25,566 nucleotides of DNA from Clostridium sp. CAG:253 (GCA_000436755.1 FR887304.1:1-25566), one strand, 5' to 3'. Shown: positions 6,330 through 15,764, counted from the stretch's first letter. The notes: generated by a model from the letters alone, not told the origin. Numbers and translations are program-made.

Positions 6330-6893
6330 CTATTTAAATAAATTAAACTTCATAATATAAACAACGATAAGTACAATCAGATATACAATAGGTATTCCGC
6401 GCCACATCACCTTAAAATCCTGGCTGCTCATTGTCATATGCAGTATAACAGAAATAAATACATACCATAACAGAACCATCTGCCACATTACAAGAGTTGT
6501 TCCTGACATATAATAATAAATACCTGCACTTGTCAATGCTCCACAAAATACAGGTGCTATTGAAGCCATTGTCTGTTGGATTGCCGCCATTATTACATTT
6601 CCTCTTGTCACATACTGAACATATCCAAGCCTGTCTCCATCAGGATGAAAGAATACTATTTTGGTAACTTTTGCTCCAGTAAGCGTTGCAAGCAGTGCGT
6701 GAGATAATTCATGATGAAAAACACCAATAAATGTCAGTCTGTTAAATATAAAGTATGTAAATTCATTTCCAAAAAATGATGCCGTTACCGAATATAGCAG
6801 TTTTACTATTTGTTCTATAACAAACCCCGCAACCGGTATCACAAATGTCAATATCAGTGCTGTCAAAAGATAGTTTACATATATATCATTCAT
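6330..6893 (-). CDS. M50-like membrane metalloprotease
   Basis: This 187-residue integral membrane protein carries the zinc-protease signature HELSH (His61, Glu62, His65), preceded by another His at 60. It has about four to five hydrophobic segments, including residues 8-30, 100-122 and 160-182. This is the layout of a small M50 (site-2-protease-like) peptidase. I choose the ATG at 6893 because AGGA precedes it at proper spacing inside GAGGAATAATATG; the upstream in-frame GTG at 6911 has no ribosome site. A distal Asp ligand is not clear; Asp85 or Asp87 in HPDGDRLG are possible. It starts just after the terminator of the calcium-ATPase operon and precedes the HAD gene. With the rhomboid gene at 15174-15764, the region holds two intramembrane-type proteases. 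The substrate is unknown. Confidence 0.75.
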   Translation of the reverse strand: MNDIYVNYLLTALILTFVIPVAGFVIEQIVKLLYSVTASFFGNEFTYFIFNRLTFIGVFHHELSHALLATLTGAKVTKIVFFHPDGDRLGYVQYVTRGNVIMAAIQQTMASIAPVFCGALTSAGIYYYMSGTTLVMWQMVLLWYVFISVILHMTMSSQDFKVMWRGIPIVYLIVLIVVYIMKFNLFK

Positions 6894-6947
6894 ATTATTC
6901 CTCATTTTCACTCTATAAAATCCAAAGCCAATATTTTCCCATAGCGT

Positions 6948-6986
6948 AAAAACATAAGGTGCGGCACATTTGGCACCACACCTTAT
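6948..6986 (-). terminator. Terminator of the rhomboid-to-ATPase operon
   Basis: On the minus strand ATAAGGTGTGG pairs with CCGCACCTTAT (11 bp, one G-U pair), and the stem is followed by GTTTTTAC. It lies about 77 bases beyond the ATPase stop codon and before the M50-like gene. Confidence 0.75.
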
Positions 6987-7062
6987 AAATATAAATTTTA
7001 TCCTTCGCTCTAAAATCGTCCTCTGCTCTAAATGTCATTGAAAGGATACAATACACTATGAT

Positions 7063-9699
7063 TTATTTTCTTACAACAGCCTTTCTTATCATATCTACCG
7101 GGATGATTAGAACTGCAAGTAACATTGACACAAGAAGTGCTTTCACACTTAACATTGTTGTATTAAATACAGGTCCGCCAATCTGAATCATAATTGTCTG
7201 CAATACAAATATAGCACCCATTACAAGACCAAAATTCTTATTCTCACTGATGTGCTCAAAGAGATTAAATTTCTCAGACCTTGTATTTAAACTGTTAAAT
7301 ATTATTGAGTAGATAAAGAATGCAAACATAAATGTCTTTTCATATAACTCCGGATTTTTGCATCCCTCAGGCATTACAAATGAAGTTATACCGGCCACAT
7401 TTTCAAGAATCAAAATCGAACCTAATGTTATAAATATAGCACTCACCCCGATTGCAGACTTAATATAACCTGTGAGAATATTGTCTGTTCTCTTTGCCGG
7501 TTTTTCATTCATGTATCTGTCAAGTATTGGTTCACCACCAAATGCCATTGCTGCAAGCGTATCCATTATAAGATTTATCCACAAAATCTGAACAATTGAA
7601 AATGGCTCTGTCCATCCAAGTACAGGTGCAAGGATGTTCATAAGAAGTGTACTGATATTTACAGTAAGCTGGAAAATAAGGAATTTACCAACTGACTTAG
7701 CCATTGTTCTACTGTTAAGTACGCAATCTTTAATAGAAGTAAGACTATTATTAAGGATTACTACATCTCCTGCTTCCTGTGCAACTGCTGTTCCGTCACC
7801 CATTGCAAAACCTATATCAGCCTGTTTTAATGCAGGTGCATCATTCACACCGTCACCAGTCATACCACAGACATTTTCAAGCTGCTGTGCAATCGATACC
7901 AGACGTTTCTTGTCAAGAGGTTTAGCACGGCTTACAACTTTAAGATGCGGAAGCTCTTTCTTGAGTTCTTCATCTGACATCTTTTCAAGTTCTTCATGTG
8001 TAAGAACAACGTCGTTTTTCTCATCCATAAGAATTCCGGCTTCTTTTGCGATAGCTGTCGCTGTCTCTTCTGCATCACCTGTCACCATAACAACCTGTAT
8101 TCCAGCACGGTTAAGCACTTCAACAGTCTCAATTGCATCTTTTCTTACATTGTCCCTGAGACACAAAACTGCAAGAAGTATCTTTTTGCCGTCTGCAATT
8201 TTTGCAACAGACAAAAGTTTCATTGTTCTCTCAGCTTCAGCCATCATCTGTTTTTCAACTTTTTCCTTGTCAGCAGCAGTAAATTCTTTCACATCGCCAT
8301 CTGCATCCATATAATGAGTTACCTCATCAATAATCTGTTCCGTAGCACCTTTCCAATAAATAACACCATCTGTCAGTTCTACGGTAGCACATTTCTTTTC
8401 AGAATCAAAACCATTGTTCTCTTTGACTTTTTTCTCTATCTCATTCTCATCAATCTTAATATTGTTAGAAAGAGCATAAGTAAGAAGTGCCCTATCCATA
8501 TTATTGCTTCCGATTGCTTTTCCTTCTGAAACTTTGGCAAGATTATTCACTGTAATCGCGTCTATAAAATCATTATTTAAAAGCTTATCCGTAACTTCGC
8601 CGTCACCTGTAATAAATTCTACCAAAGAAAGATTTCCCTCTGTAATTGTTCCTGTTTTATCACTGAACAAAAGATTCATATAAGCGGAATCTGAAAATGC
8701 AGCCTTATGACTTACAAGAATATTCTTTTTGTACATTGATTCCGTATTCATCGACTGAACAAGGCTGTTCATCATAGGAAGTCCCTCAGGTACTGCCATG
8801 ATAACGATACTTGCCATAAGCATTACAGCCTCAGCAACAAGCAGTATTACAAATACAGGAGTGATTGCTTCATCGGCTCTTACAATATTTAAAACAACCT
8901 GTAACACACCGGCGATAGCTGCTGCCGAAACACCGAGCTTACCGATACCTGCCGCTACTACCTCCAGTTTAAGACTTGATGTATCCTTTCTTTCTTCCTC
9001 TTCATTGTCTGTCAAAGCCTTGTTAATTTTTCCAAGCTCAGAAGCATCACCGATAACAGTTGCCACCATATATGCTTCTCCACTTGTTACAACAGAACCC
9101 ATAAAAACTTTACTTGCTGATGAATAATCAGTTGACTCAGCCTCATCCATATTTTCTGCTGCCGACTTTGACTCATCTCTCGACTCACCATTAAGAGCAG
9201 CCTGTGATACTTTTACACTACCATCAAAAATAAGTCCGTCAACCGGTACTTTATCACCTGCCTGAATAAGTATGGTATCACCTTTAACAATATCATTGGT
9301 AGGAATTTTCAAAAGTTTTCCGTCTCTTACCACCTTTGCAAAAGTTTTACTGTACTCTTCCTGCAAAGCCTCACTTCTTGAACTGTTTCTGTACTCTGAC
9401 AGTGTAGAAAATCCTGTTGCGAGTGCTATTGCAATAATAATACTTACAATTTCAATAGCATCATTTCCACCTGATATAGCAGGGAAAATCACTCCCAATA
9501 CCGCAAGTACAATTTTAAGTAAAAGTGCAAAACACAGAACTTTAATCCAAATGTCATTAAATGCGCCTATAAACATAGACCATAACGATTCCTGCTCTTT
9601 TTTTGCAAGCTGATTTGTTCCAAATTCTGCTTTGCTTTTAGCTGCCTGTTCACTTGACAAACCTTTTTTCAGGCTGTCTTTTTTCATTATCTCACTCAT
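7063..9699 (-). CDS. PMCA-type calcium-translocating P-type ATPase
   Basis: This 878-residue P2-type ATPase is predicted to export calcium across the cytoplasmic membrane using ATP. The N-terminal cation-ATPase segment (about 8-75) is followed by the actuator domain with ALNGES (168-173), then the transport helix motif AVPEGLP (302-308). The phosphorylation site DKTGT has Asp347, the hinge motif TGDGVNDAPALKQADIGFAMG lies around residue 616, and four to six C-terminal helices follow. This is full length for the PMCA-like bacterial group. The ATG at 9699 has GAGGAAA ten bases upstream. It is the last gene of the Ter operon, 80 bases after a terD gene. Since TerD proteins bind calcium, a calcium pump here suggests that calcium levels are part of the response. 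Ion specificity is inferred from family similarity. Confidence 0.92.
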   Translation of the reverse strand: MSEIMKKDSLKKGLSSEQAAKSKAEFGTNQLAKKEQESLWSMFIGAFNDIWIKVLCFALLLKIVLAVLGVIFPAISGGNDAIEIVSIIIAIALATGFSTLSEYRNSSRSEALQEEYSKTFAKVVRDGKLLKIPTNDIVKGDTILIQAGDKVPVDGLIFDGSVKVSQAALNGESRDESKSAAENMDEAESTDYSSASKVFMGSVVTSGEAYMVATVIGDASELGKINKALTDNEEEERKDTSSLKLEVVAAGIGKLGVSAAAIAGVLQVVLNIVRADEAITPVFVILLVAEAVMLMASIVIMAVPEGLPMMNSLVQSMNTESMYKKNILVSHKAAFSDSAYMNLLFSDKTGTITEGNLSLVEFITGDGEVTDKLLNNDFIDAITVNNLAKVSEGKAIGSNNMDRALLTYALSNNIKIDENEIEKKVKENNGFDSEKKCATVELTDGVIYWKGATEQIIDEVTHYMDADGDVKEFTAADKEKVEKQMMAEAERTMKLLSVAKIADGKKILLAVLCLRDNVRKDAIETVEVLNRAGIQVVMVTGDAEETATAIAKEAGILMDEKNDVVLTHEELEKMSDEELKKELPHLKVVSRAKPLDKKRLVSIAQQLENVCGMTGDGVNDAPALKQADIGFAMGDGTAVAQEAGDVVILNNSLTSIKDCVLNSRTMAKSVGKFLIFQLTVNISTLLMNILAPVLGWTEPFSIVQILWINLIMDTLAAMAFGGEPILDRYMNEKPAKRTDNILTGYIKSAIGVSAIFITLGSILILENVAGITSFVMPEGCKNPELYEKTFMFAFFIYSIIFNSLNTRSEKFNLFEHISENKNFGLVMGAIFVLQTIMIQIGGPVFNTTMLSVKALLVSMLLAVLIIPVDMIRKAVVRK

Positions 9700-9721
9700 A
9701 ATTAGGAAATTTCCTCTCTTT

Positions 9722-9751
9722 TTTATAAATGTTTTATTATTATTATCTCAA
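9722..9751 (-). promoter_or_regulatory. Possible internal promoter for the ATPase gene
   Basis: TTGAGA (9751-9746) and TATAAA (9727-9722) are 18 bases apart on the minus strand, in the 80-base gap between terD and the ATPase gene. The gap is very AT-rich, so a chance match is possible. Confidence 0.35.
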
Positions 9752-9779
9752 AATTGAAATAATATAATCACATTGATAA

Positions 9780-10382
9780 TTAACAATAATGTCTGCAAAG
9801 TTCGCCGATATTTGTATCTGTAGTCCCCTGACCGATGGCATTGAACTTCCATTCACCATTGTGTCTGTAAATCTCACCAAATATCATAGCTGTCATTCCT
9901 GAATAATTTTCAGAAAGATTGTATTTACACAATTCTCTGTTTGTCTTTCCATCAACAATTCTTATAAATGCATTTTTTATCATTCCAAATTCCTGTTTTC
10001 TTTTTATGCAGTCATAAATATTAACGACAATAACTATCCTGTCATATTCTGCCGGAACTTTTGATAACTCAATAAGAATCTGCTCATCATCTCCATCACC
10101 GTCACCTGTAAGATTGTCACCCATATGTCTTACTGTTCCCGATTTGTGCTGAAGATTTCCGAAATAAACCACATCACTTTTATCGCAAAATTTGCCATCT
10201 TTTAAAAGAATTGCAGTAGCATCACAATCAATATCTGCCGAACCCGAACCAAGCAATGAAGCAAAAAAACCTTTCTTTTCTGTCTCTGCTGCATCCCATC
10301 CAAGACCTACGAGAACATTGGAAAGACCTGCACTTTCTTTTGTAAGACTAACTTTTTGTCCCTTTTTTAAACTGATTGACAT
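9780..10382 (-). CDS. TerD-family protein, divergent paralogue with insertion
   Basis: This 200-residue TerD-fold calcium-binding stress protein is the most divergent of three in a row. It keeps [16 protein letters not shown] (5-20), GLGWD (26-30) and the acidic calcium-site segment MGDNLTGDGDGDDEQ (87-101). Between these, the usual short DFDLDA loop is replaced by a longer segment rich in Gly/Ser/Phe (KKGFFASLLGSGS, 36-48) leading to ADIDCDA (49-55), so the acidic ligands are retained. This resembles the TerD-family subgroup with a glycine-rich insertion. The ATG at 10382 has TATAAGGAGG upstream. It lies 23 bases after the second terD and 80 bases before the ATPase gene. Role: predicted cytosolic or membrane-associated calcium-responsive factor of the Ter response. 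Confidence 0.9.
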   Translation of the reverse strand: MSISLKKGQKVSLTKESAGLSNVLVGLGWDAAETEKKGFFASLLGSGSADIDCDATAILLKDGKFCDKSDVVYFGNLQHKSGTVRHMGDNLTGDGDGDDEQILIELSKVPAEYDRIVIVVNIYDCIKRKQEFGMIKNAFIRIVDGKTNRELCKYNLSENYSGMTAMIFGEIYRHNGEWKFNAIGQGTTDTNIGELCRHYC

Positions 10383-10405
10383 ACCGTTTTCCTCCTTATA
10401 ATCTG

Positions 10406-10987
10406 TTATTCAACATCAACGCCGTAGTTTGCACATAATGCAGCAAGTCCACCCTGGTATCCGCTTCCTATTGCATTAAACTTCCATTCATTGTTATTCT
10501 TGTATAACTCTCCAAATACAACGGCTGTCTCAATCGAAAAGTCCTCGCCCAGGTCATATCTTAACATCTCCTCACCTGTCTCTTCGTTGTAAATTCTTAT
10601 GAATGCATTATTTACCTGCCCAAAATTCTGTCTTCTCTGTTCAGGCTCATATATTGTAGCAGTAAATGCAATCTTTGTAACATCTGCCGGAACCTTTGTA
10701 AGGTCTATTTTGATTTGCTCATCATCTCCATCACCTTCACCTGTGAGATTGTCTCCCATATGCTGTACTGAACCTGACGGATGAGTAAGATTTCCATAAA
10801 ATACAAAATCTTCTGATTTCGCTGTTTTTCCTGAATCACCAAGCAAAAATGCTGCTGCATCAAGGTCAAAATCTCCACCTGTGTCAAATTGATTAACGTC
10901 CCATCCAAGACCTACTACAACTTTTTTTAATCCCGGATTTCCTTTTGTAAGACTAACCTTCTGTCCTTTTTGTAAACTTATTGGCAT
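10406..10987 (-). CDS. terD: TerD-family calcium-binding stress protein
   Basis: This 193-residue protein is a standard Ter[17 protein letters not shown] (5-20), GLGWDVN (26-32), DFDLDA (39-44), and [15 protein letters not shown] (78-92), followed by [15 protein letters not shown] and an [15 protein letters not shown] tail. The two acidic segments form the paired calcium sites of the family. The ATG at 10987 has TTAAGGAGGG upstream. It lies 21 bases from the third paralogue and 23 from the divergent one, so the three are co-transcribed. It is closely related to the neighbour at 11009-11590, including a 42-bp identical DNA tract. Family members are linked to resistance to tellurite, phage, colicins and other stresses; the biochemical role is unsettled. 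Confidence 0.95.
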   Translation of the reverse strand: MPISLQKGQKVSLTKGNPGLKKVVVGLGWDVNQFDTGGDFDLDAAAFLLGDSGKTAKSEDFVFYGNLTHPSGSVQHMGDNLTGEGDGDDEQIKIDLTKVPADVTKIAFTATIYEPEQRRQNFGQVNNAFIRIYNEETGEEMLRYDLGEDFSIETAVVFGELYKNNNEWKFNAIGSGYQGGLAALCANYGVDVE

Positions 10988-11008
10988 TATATATTTCCCT
11001 CCTTAACT

Positions 11009-11590
11009 TTAAGCTACATCTATTCCATAATGTCCGCAAAGTGCTGCAAGTCCGCCCTGAAATCCGCTTCCTATCGCATTGAACTTCCACTCTCCATTAT
11101 GTCTGTAAATCTCACCTACTACAACGGCTGTCTCAATCGAAAAGTCCTCGCCCAGGTCATACCTGATAATTTCCTCGTTTGTATCAACATTTACAAGTCT
11201 TATATATGCATTTGAGACCTGTCCAAAATTTTGTCTTCTTACCTCTGCATCATATATTGTTACAGTAAATGCAATTTTATCAATATTTGAAGGAATATCG
11301 GCAAGATTTACTTCTATCTGTTCATCATCGCCTTCACCCTCTCCTGTAAGGTTATCTCCCATATGTTTTATAGAACCTGAAGGATGCTCAAGATTTCCAT
11401 AAAATACAAATTCCTTTTCTGTTGGGCACTTACCATTTGAACCAAGCATAAATGCTGCTGCATCAAGATCAAAGTCTGCTCCTGAGTCAAATGCATTTAC
11501 ATCCCATCCAAGACCTACCATAACATTTTTAAGTCCCGGATTTCCTTTTGTAAGATCAACTTTCTGTCCTTTTGATAAATTAATTGGCAT
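11009..11590 (-). CDS. terD: TerD-family calcium-binding stress protein
   Basis: This 193-residue protein is a TerD paralogue with [16 protein letters not shown] (5-20), GLGWDVN (26-32), DFDLDA (39-44) and the variant acidic segment [15 protein letters not shown] (78-92). The conserved tail is [20 protein letters not shown]. The ATG at 11590 is preceded by AAAGGAGGAA. It is the first of the three terD copies after telA, with only 15 bases between them. The pair of near-identical copies plus one divergent copy is like the multiple TerD/TerE/TerZ copies in other ter loci, and they could form hetero-oligomers. Confidence 0.95.
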   Translation of the reverse strand: MPINLSKGQKVDLTKGNPGLKNVMVGLGWDVNAFDSGADFDLDAAAFMLGSNGKCPTEKEFVFYGNLEHPSGSIKHMGDNLTGEGEGDDEQIEVNLADIPSNIDKIAFTVTIYDAEVRRQNFGQVSNAYIRLVNVDTNEEIIRYDLGEDFSIETAVVVGEIYRHNGEWKFNAIGSGFQGGLAALCGHYGIDVA

Positions 11591-11605
11591 AATACAATTC
11601 CTCCT

Positions 11606-12739
11606 TTACTTTAGTGTTCCACCGTAAGTCTGCATAAATTCTTTCTTTATCGCATCAAGTCTGGCTGCATCATCAATACGCTGTTTTCTGGCATTTTCCT
11701 GAATTGCTCTTGTCTCATCAATACCATTTACAATAGTTCTCCATGTTTTTTCAAGTGTTTCAATCTTTATAGAACTTCCTGAAGCAAGTTTTGCTGTCAT
11801 CTTCGACTGCTCAACTGTATTTTGGGCATTCTTTATAAGCATCTCATTTGTCTTTTTATCAAGCTCAGCCATTGATTCAGCCTGAATCTTCTGTCTCTTG
11901 AGCATAATCGCCTGTGCAAGAGCCTGTTTAAATACAGGAAGTGTAACGATAAATGCAGAATTAATCTTTCTAACAAGATTCATATTGCTGAATTCCATTG
12001 TTTTAATCATCGGAATAGACTGCATTGCAACATTCTCTGCTGTTCTTAAATCCTGTGTTCTCTGCTCAAGCATCATAAGAGCATTATTAAGACTTGCAAG
12101 CTCAAGCTGTATCGCATTGTCAGCAGTATTTTCATAATCCTGCTGTCTCTGGGATATGTATGCCTCAAGCTCCTTGCATCCCTGCTCCCCGGCAAGAATA
12201 TATTTTACAAGCTGATGATAATAACCGACATTTGCATCAAACATCTGATTTAAATTTCTGTTCGACTGCTTTATCTCACTTTCATATTGTTTAAGCTGAA
12301 CGTAAATTTTGTCAACCTCATCACCCATTGTGTGATACTTCTGCAGGATTTTGTCGAGCTGTTTTCTTAAATTTCCAAAAAGCTTATTAAAAAGCCCCTT
12401 GTCTTCCTTCAACTCATCAATATCAAACTTTGACATAATCTTCGATAATGAACTTAACATCTCATTTGACTCGTCAATCTGGCTCATACTCATGCTGTTA
12501 AGCACAATATCTGAAGCTTTTGAGACTTCTTCTGCCGCCTCAGCGCCAAAAGAAACTATCGTCTCAAGATTGTTCACTTCTATCGTGCTGACCAAAGCAT
12601 CCACCTCATCAGAACCAACAAGTTCATTGCTCATCTGCTTTCTATCTTCAACAATATCATATGCCTCAACTGTTTCAATCTCATTTTGTACCGGTGCCTG
12701 TACAACAGCCGGTTCCTTTTTTCCAAAATCAAGACCCAT
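11606..12739 (-). CDS. telA: TelA/YceH-like toxic anion resistance protein
   Basis: This 377-residue cytosolic protein of the TelA (toxic anion resistance) family is almost entirely helical and partly coiled-coil, with no membrane segment. An acidic, low-complexity N-terminus (1-60) precedes the conserved core, including LRKQLDKILQKYHTMGDEVD (about 128-147) and EQRTQDLRTAENVAMQSIPM (about 226-245). The C-terminus is TWRTIVNGIDETRAIQE followed by a basic helix. The ATG at 12739 has TAAGGAGGG upstream. It lies between the yceG-like gene and the terD genes, as in the Bacillus yce operon (YceH is the TelA member). An internal promoter at 12760-12788 may drive telA-terD-ATPase separately. Biochemical function is unknown; resistance to tellurite or cell-wall stress is reported for the family. 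Confidence 0.93.
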   Translation of the reverse strand: MGLDFGKKEPAVVQAPVQNEIETVEAYDIVEDRKQMSNELVGSDEVDALVSTIEVNNLETIVSFGAEAAEEVSKASDIVLNSMSMSQIDESNEMLSSLSKIMSKFDIDELKEDKGLFNKLFGNLRKQLDKILQKYHTMGDEVDKIYVQLKQYESEIKQSNRNLNQMFDANVGYYHQLVKYILAGEQGCKELEAYISQRQQDYENTADNAIQLELASLNNALMMLEQRTQDLRTAENVAMQSIPMIKTMEFSNMNLVRKINSAFIVTLPVFKQALAQAIMLKRQKIQAESMAELDKKTNEMLIKNAQNTVEQSKMTAKLASGSSIKIETLEKTWRTIVNGIDETRAIQENARKQRIDDAARLDAIKKEFMQTYGGTLK

Positions 12740-12759
12740 ATCTTCCCTCCTTAAAAAAT

Positions 12760-12788
12760 ATTGTAGCTTTTATTTTATACACTGTCAT
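12760..12788 (-). promoter_or_regulatory. Internal promoter upstream of telA
   Basis: ATGACA (12788-12783, overlapping the stop of the yceG-like gene) and TACAAT (12765-12760) are exactly 17 bases apart on the minus strand, each five of six to consensus. It would give a short leader before the telA ribosome site. Confidence 0.6.
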
Positions 12789-15172
12789 CCACGTCTAAAA
12801 AGTCTGTCACGCAATGACGTGTGTACACTTAACGGAATACTATTCCAATTTGGTACTTGAAGATCATACATATAATCCCCCATCTGGTGTTCTTCCATAA
12901 GCTTCATATTAAAATAATTTTCCATATTGTACCCGGTAGGTACAAACAAAGCAACATCAAACCCAAGAAGATTTAAGAACGCTATATATATCGTATCTTC
13001 CAGAGATATCACACTATCTGATGTATTTAAATAAATAAGCTTAGGATTTTTCTTTGTAAAATCAAATGCCTGCAACAATCTTGTCACTTCCTTAGGAAGA
13101 TTTAGAGCTATTGCAACTATAGTATATTCTGTCCCATTTTCAAAAGTTCCCTTTATTGACTTTTGCTGCAGCAAAAGCTCAATTTTATCCAAAATATGTT
13201 CCTGCATATCTTCACGCAGAAAACCATACTGATATGCTCTGTGATTTTTTATAACATTTCTGTGAAGTCTTCCATTTTTAAAAAACTCCGCAGCAAACAT
13301 TTTCATCGGATTAGCATCCGTAGGTAAAATATACGGTGCACTGTCAATCACCAATGTCTCAGGTGTCATAAGCTGTTTCAATGTAACCCAATACTCTTTT
13401 GTGTTCCTGTCTTTCACACCTGAAAATTTAGAAAAAATAACCGGAATGTTTACGATACCGGAGGCTGTCGAAAAGCCCGGCCTGTATTTCAACTCCGTAT
13501 CCCACAAAATTTTAATCTCACTGTCCATAGTATTAAGTGATATTGCATTTGCCTTGTCATACTGCTGATTTCTAAACAACATATCATCATTATACATAAG
13601 GTTATCAAGTTCTCTCTCTGCATGATATGCCGCCGTTCCAATGTGCATATCTGCATTTTGCATCGGAAACTTATTTACGGCAAGATAATCCGGATAATTT
13701 ATCTCGTATAATATTTTATCTTCAAGACAGCACTTTTTTCCTGCATTTGGACACAATATCAAAACATCTGTCTTTGTCCTTGCAAGGAAACGCATAAACA
13801 ATGCCTCATTTTCATCATTGCACCCTCCCATGTATATAAAACATGATACCATCTCATCATCCAACCCTTTAAATAACGCTGTCTGGTATCTGTTTATAAA
13901 ACAGAGCAGATAAACCGCCTTATTCAAAATTTTATTTATATTTGTAATATTAGTATTTTGTTCAAGCCTCTTAGCCTCATCCAAAATAACATCAGCAAAA
14001 GCACTAACCAAAAACTCCCTTACACTCGGTCTTTCAGGGAACTGAATATTGACCTGAAGCTCCTTTACAAGCTGATATACGTCCCTGTAATTTCCTCTTT
14101 TTATCTTGGCTATCTCATCCGTATCAGGCTTAGGAATCATTTCACTTACGACAACAACATTCCTTTTCATTCCTTGGAGTGAAAGATAAAACTGATAGAG
14201 TTCATTCTCGTATGTAAGTTTATCCCACACACCGTTTATCCTGATATAACAGTTATAAAACAGATTTTTCTCATCTGCATAACGATTATCAGATGTGTTT
14301 TCAAAGCCATTTTGTCCTAAAGTATTTCCTGTCTGCAAATTATTTTTTAATTCATTAAACTTGTTTTTTCTAACAGATACAGGCTGTAAGAAATCATCAA
14401 TTCCTTTTCCATCAATCCAGGCATTTGTACAATTTAGTATATGCTCCTTAAACTCTGAAGGATTATCACTGTTCCGTCTGTTTAAATCATTTTTCCGTGT
14501 AAGTTTTTTTATGCTGAAATCTTTTTCAAACGGAGCCATATCCGTATCTGTATATTCGACTGACTTTTCAAGTGATGCATCCACCTTGAGATATGCATCG
14601 TCTCCCTGTGGCTGTACAAAAACAACATCACACCCTGCATCAGCCAAAATATTTATAAGCATAAACTCATATCCGACTATATCCCCAATAAACAAAATCT
14701 TAGGTATATTCTCGCCATTCATCTGATTTACAACGCTCTCAAATTTATAATAAAGCCAGCACATAAATTTAATATATGCATTTTTAAGCATATTTTCATT
14801 TTTGCCTTTTTTTCTCAGTTCATCAAGCACATCATATATTGCTCCGGCAATATTCTCCCGCTGAAACATTCCCATCCTTGGAAGCCACTTTTTTAAAGCA
14901 GTAGAGATAAATCCCATACTCATTTGAAAATCTAATCCCATAATTTCTTCATAATACGAAAGATTACTTTCGGTGGGATTTCCGATTTTCCCCTCAATGA
15001 CAACCCCCGACTTTCTTGCTTCATTATAATATTTATAAATAAACTGTTCTATTTTTTCTGATGTTTTATTAAAACGATAAAAATAAACACCCTTTTCATT
15101 ACGTCCGCTAAGCGGAACGAAAAAATCATCAAGGCTTTGAAGCTTTATATGTTTTAATGTCAATTTACTCAC
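12785..15172 (-). CDS. YceG-family component of the Ter biosynthetic module
   Basis: This 795-residue cytosolic protein belongs to the YceG family, described as a putative component of the Ter-linked biosynthetic module; no enzymatic activity has been proven. It begins with a LKHIKLQSLDDFFVPLSGR segment that recurs in a related form near residue 320. A Rossmann-like stretch follows at about 165-205 (KILFIGDIVGYEFMLINILA, then DVVFVQPQG). The C-terminus ends in a helical segment. It is longer than Bacillus YceG (about 540 residues). The GTG at 15172 directly follows the rhomboid stop, so translation is coupled. A TTG nine bases further in has a better ribosome site (GAGGTGAG) and could be the true start. 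The position between the rhomboid gene and telA matches yce/ter operons. Confidence 0.85.
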   Translation of the reverse strand: MSKLTLKHIKLQSLDDFFVPLSGRNEKGVYFYRFNKTSEKIEQFIYKYYNEARKSGVVIEGKIGNPTESNLSYYEEIMGLDFQMSMGFISTALKKWLPRMGMFQRENIAGAIYDVLDELRKKGKNENMLKNAYIKFMCWLYYKFESVVNQMNGENIPKILFIGDIVGYEFMLINILADAGCDVVFVQPQGDDAYLKVDASLEKSVEYTDTDMAPFEKDFSIKKLTRKNDLNRRNSDNPSEFKEHILNCTNAWIDGKGIDDFLQPVSVRKNKFNELKNNLQTGNTLGQNGFENTSDNRYADEKNLFYNCYIRINGVWDKLTYENELYQFYLSLQGMKRNVVVVSEMIPKPDTDEIAKIKRGNYRDVYQLVKELQVNIQFPERPSVREFLVSAFADVILDEAKRLEQNTNITNINKILNKAVYLLCFINRYQTALFKGLDDEMVSCFIYMGGCNDENEALFMRFLARTKTDVLILCPNAGKKCCLEDKILYEINYPDYLAVNKFPMQNADMHIGTAAYHAERELDNLMYNDDMLFRNQQYDKANAISLNTMDSEIKILWDTELKYRPGFSTASGIVNIPVIFSKFSGVKDRNTKEYWVTLKQLMTPETLVIDSAPYILPTDANPMKMFAAEFFKNGRLHRNVIKNHRAYQYGFLREDMQEHILDKIELLLQQKSIKGTFENGTEYTIVAIALNLPKEVTRLLQAFDFTKKNPKLIYLNTSDSVISLEDTIYIAFLNLLGFDVALFVPTGYNMENYFNMKLMEEHQMGDYMYDLQVPNWNSIPLSVHTSLRDRLFRRG

Positions 15173-15173
15173 C

Positions 15174-15764
15174 TCAATATTTGCTGCCTTTGTACTTGTT
15201 CATTGCAATTCCAAGCACCGAACCCACTACACCGCCGACTATATGCGTCAGATTTGATACATTATCATTGATAAAAATCCCATCTCTTATCTGACCACCG
15301 ATGTAGATTACCGCCACAAGAATAAAAGTAAGCGGAATCTTTCCATCCTCTATACTCGTCATACTTGCAAGCAATATAAATGCAAAAACAATGCCACTTG
15401 CACCCATAAGTGCCACACCAGGAAAGAATATAAAATGTATAACTCCCGTGACAAAAGCCGTAACTAAAATTACAATCAGTGTGTCTGCTGAGCCATACTT
15501 TTCTTCAAGTAACGGACCAATCACAAGAATCATCGTAATATTTCCTATAAAATGCTCCCAGTTCGCATGCCCCAGAACATGCCCGAAAAATCTAAAATAA
15601 GTCAATGGATCTGTAAACGATGATCTATAGACACAAAAAAGCAAATCATCCGAAACACCACCTGTAAGATACCCAAGCCCCAGCACTAAAAGGCATATAA
15701 TCGAAAATACCAATATAACAGGTGAGTTAAATGAAATCCTTATGCCTCTGTTTTCTTTACTCAT
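15174..15764 (-). CDS. Rhomboid family intramembrane serine protease
   Basis: This 196-residue membrane protein has six hydrophobic segments in the rhomboid order. The segment HANWEHFIGN (66-75) carries the oxyanion-site histidine and asparagine. The catalytic serine is in GASG (Ser123, 121-124), and the catalytic histidine is His174 in NLTHIVGG. Length is that of a minimal bacterial six-helix rhomboid. The ATG at 15764 has GAGGGGG upstream. It is the first gene of the leftward Ter operon and its stop abuts the yceG-like start, so the two are translationally coupled. No clear sigma-A promoter was seen in the 235 bases upstream. Its substrate is unknown; control of a membrane-bound partner of the Ter response is a guess. 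Confidence 0.9.
   Translation of the reverse strand: MSKENRGIRISFNSPVILVFSIICLLVLGLGYLTGGVSDDLLFCVYRSSFTDPLTYFRFFGHVLGHANWEHFIGNITMILVIGPLLEEKYGSADTLIVILVTAFVTGVIHFIFFPGVALMGASGIVFAFILLASMTSIEDGKIPLTFILVAVIYIGGQIRDGIFINDNVSNLTHIVGGVVGSVLGIAMNKYKGSKY

Noticed and set aside
7634..8314. 226-codon plus-strand open frame opposite the P-type ATPase
   Set aside because: It is a frame shadow of the conserved ATPase, with Ser/Thr/Ala-rich nonsense composition and no translation signals.
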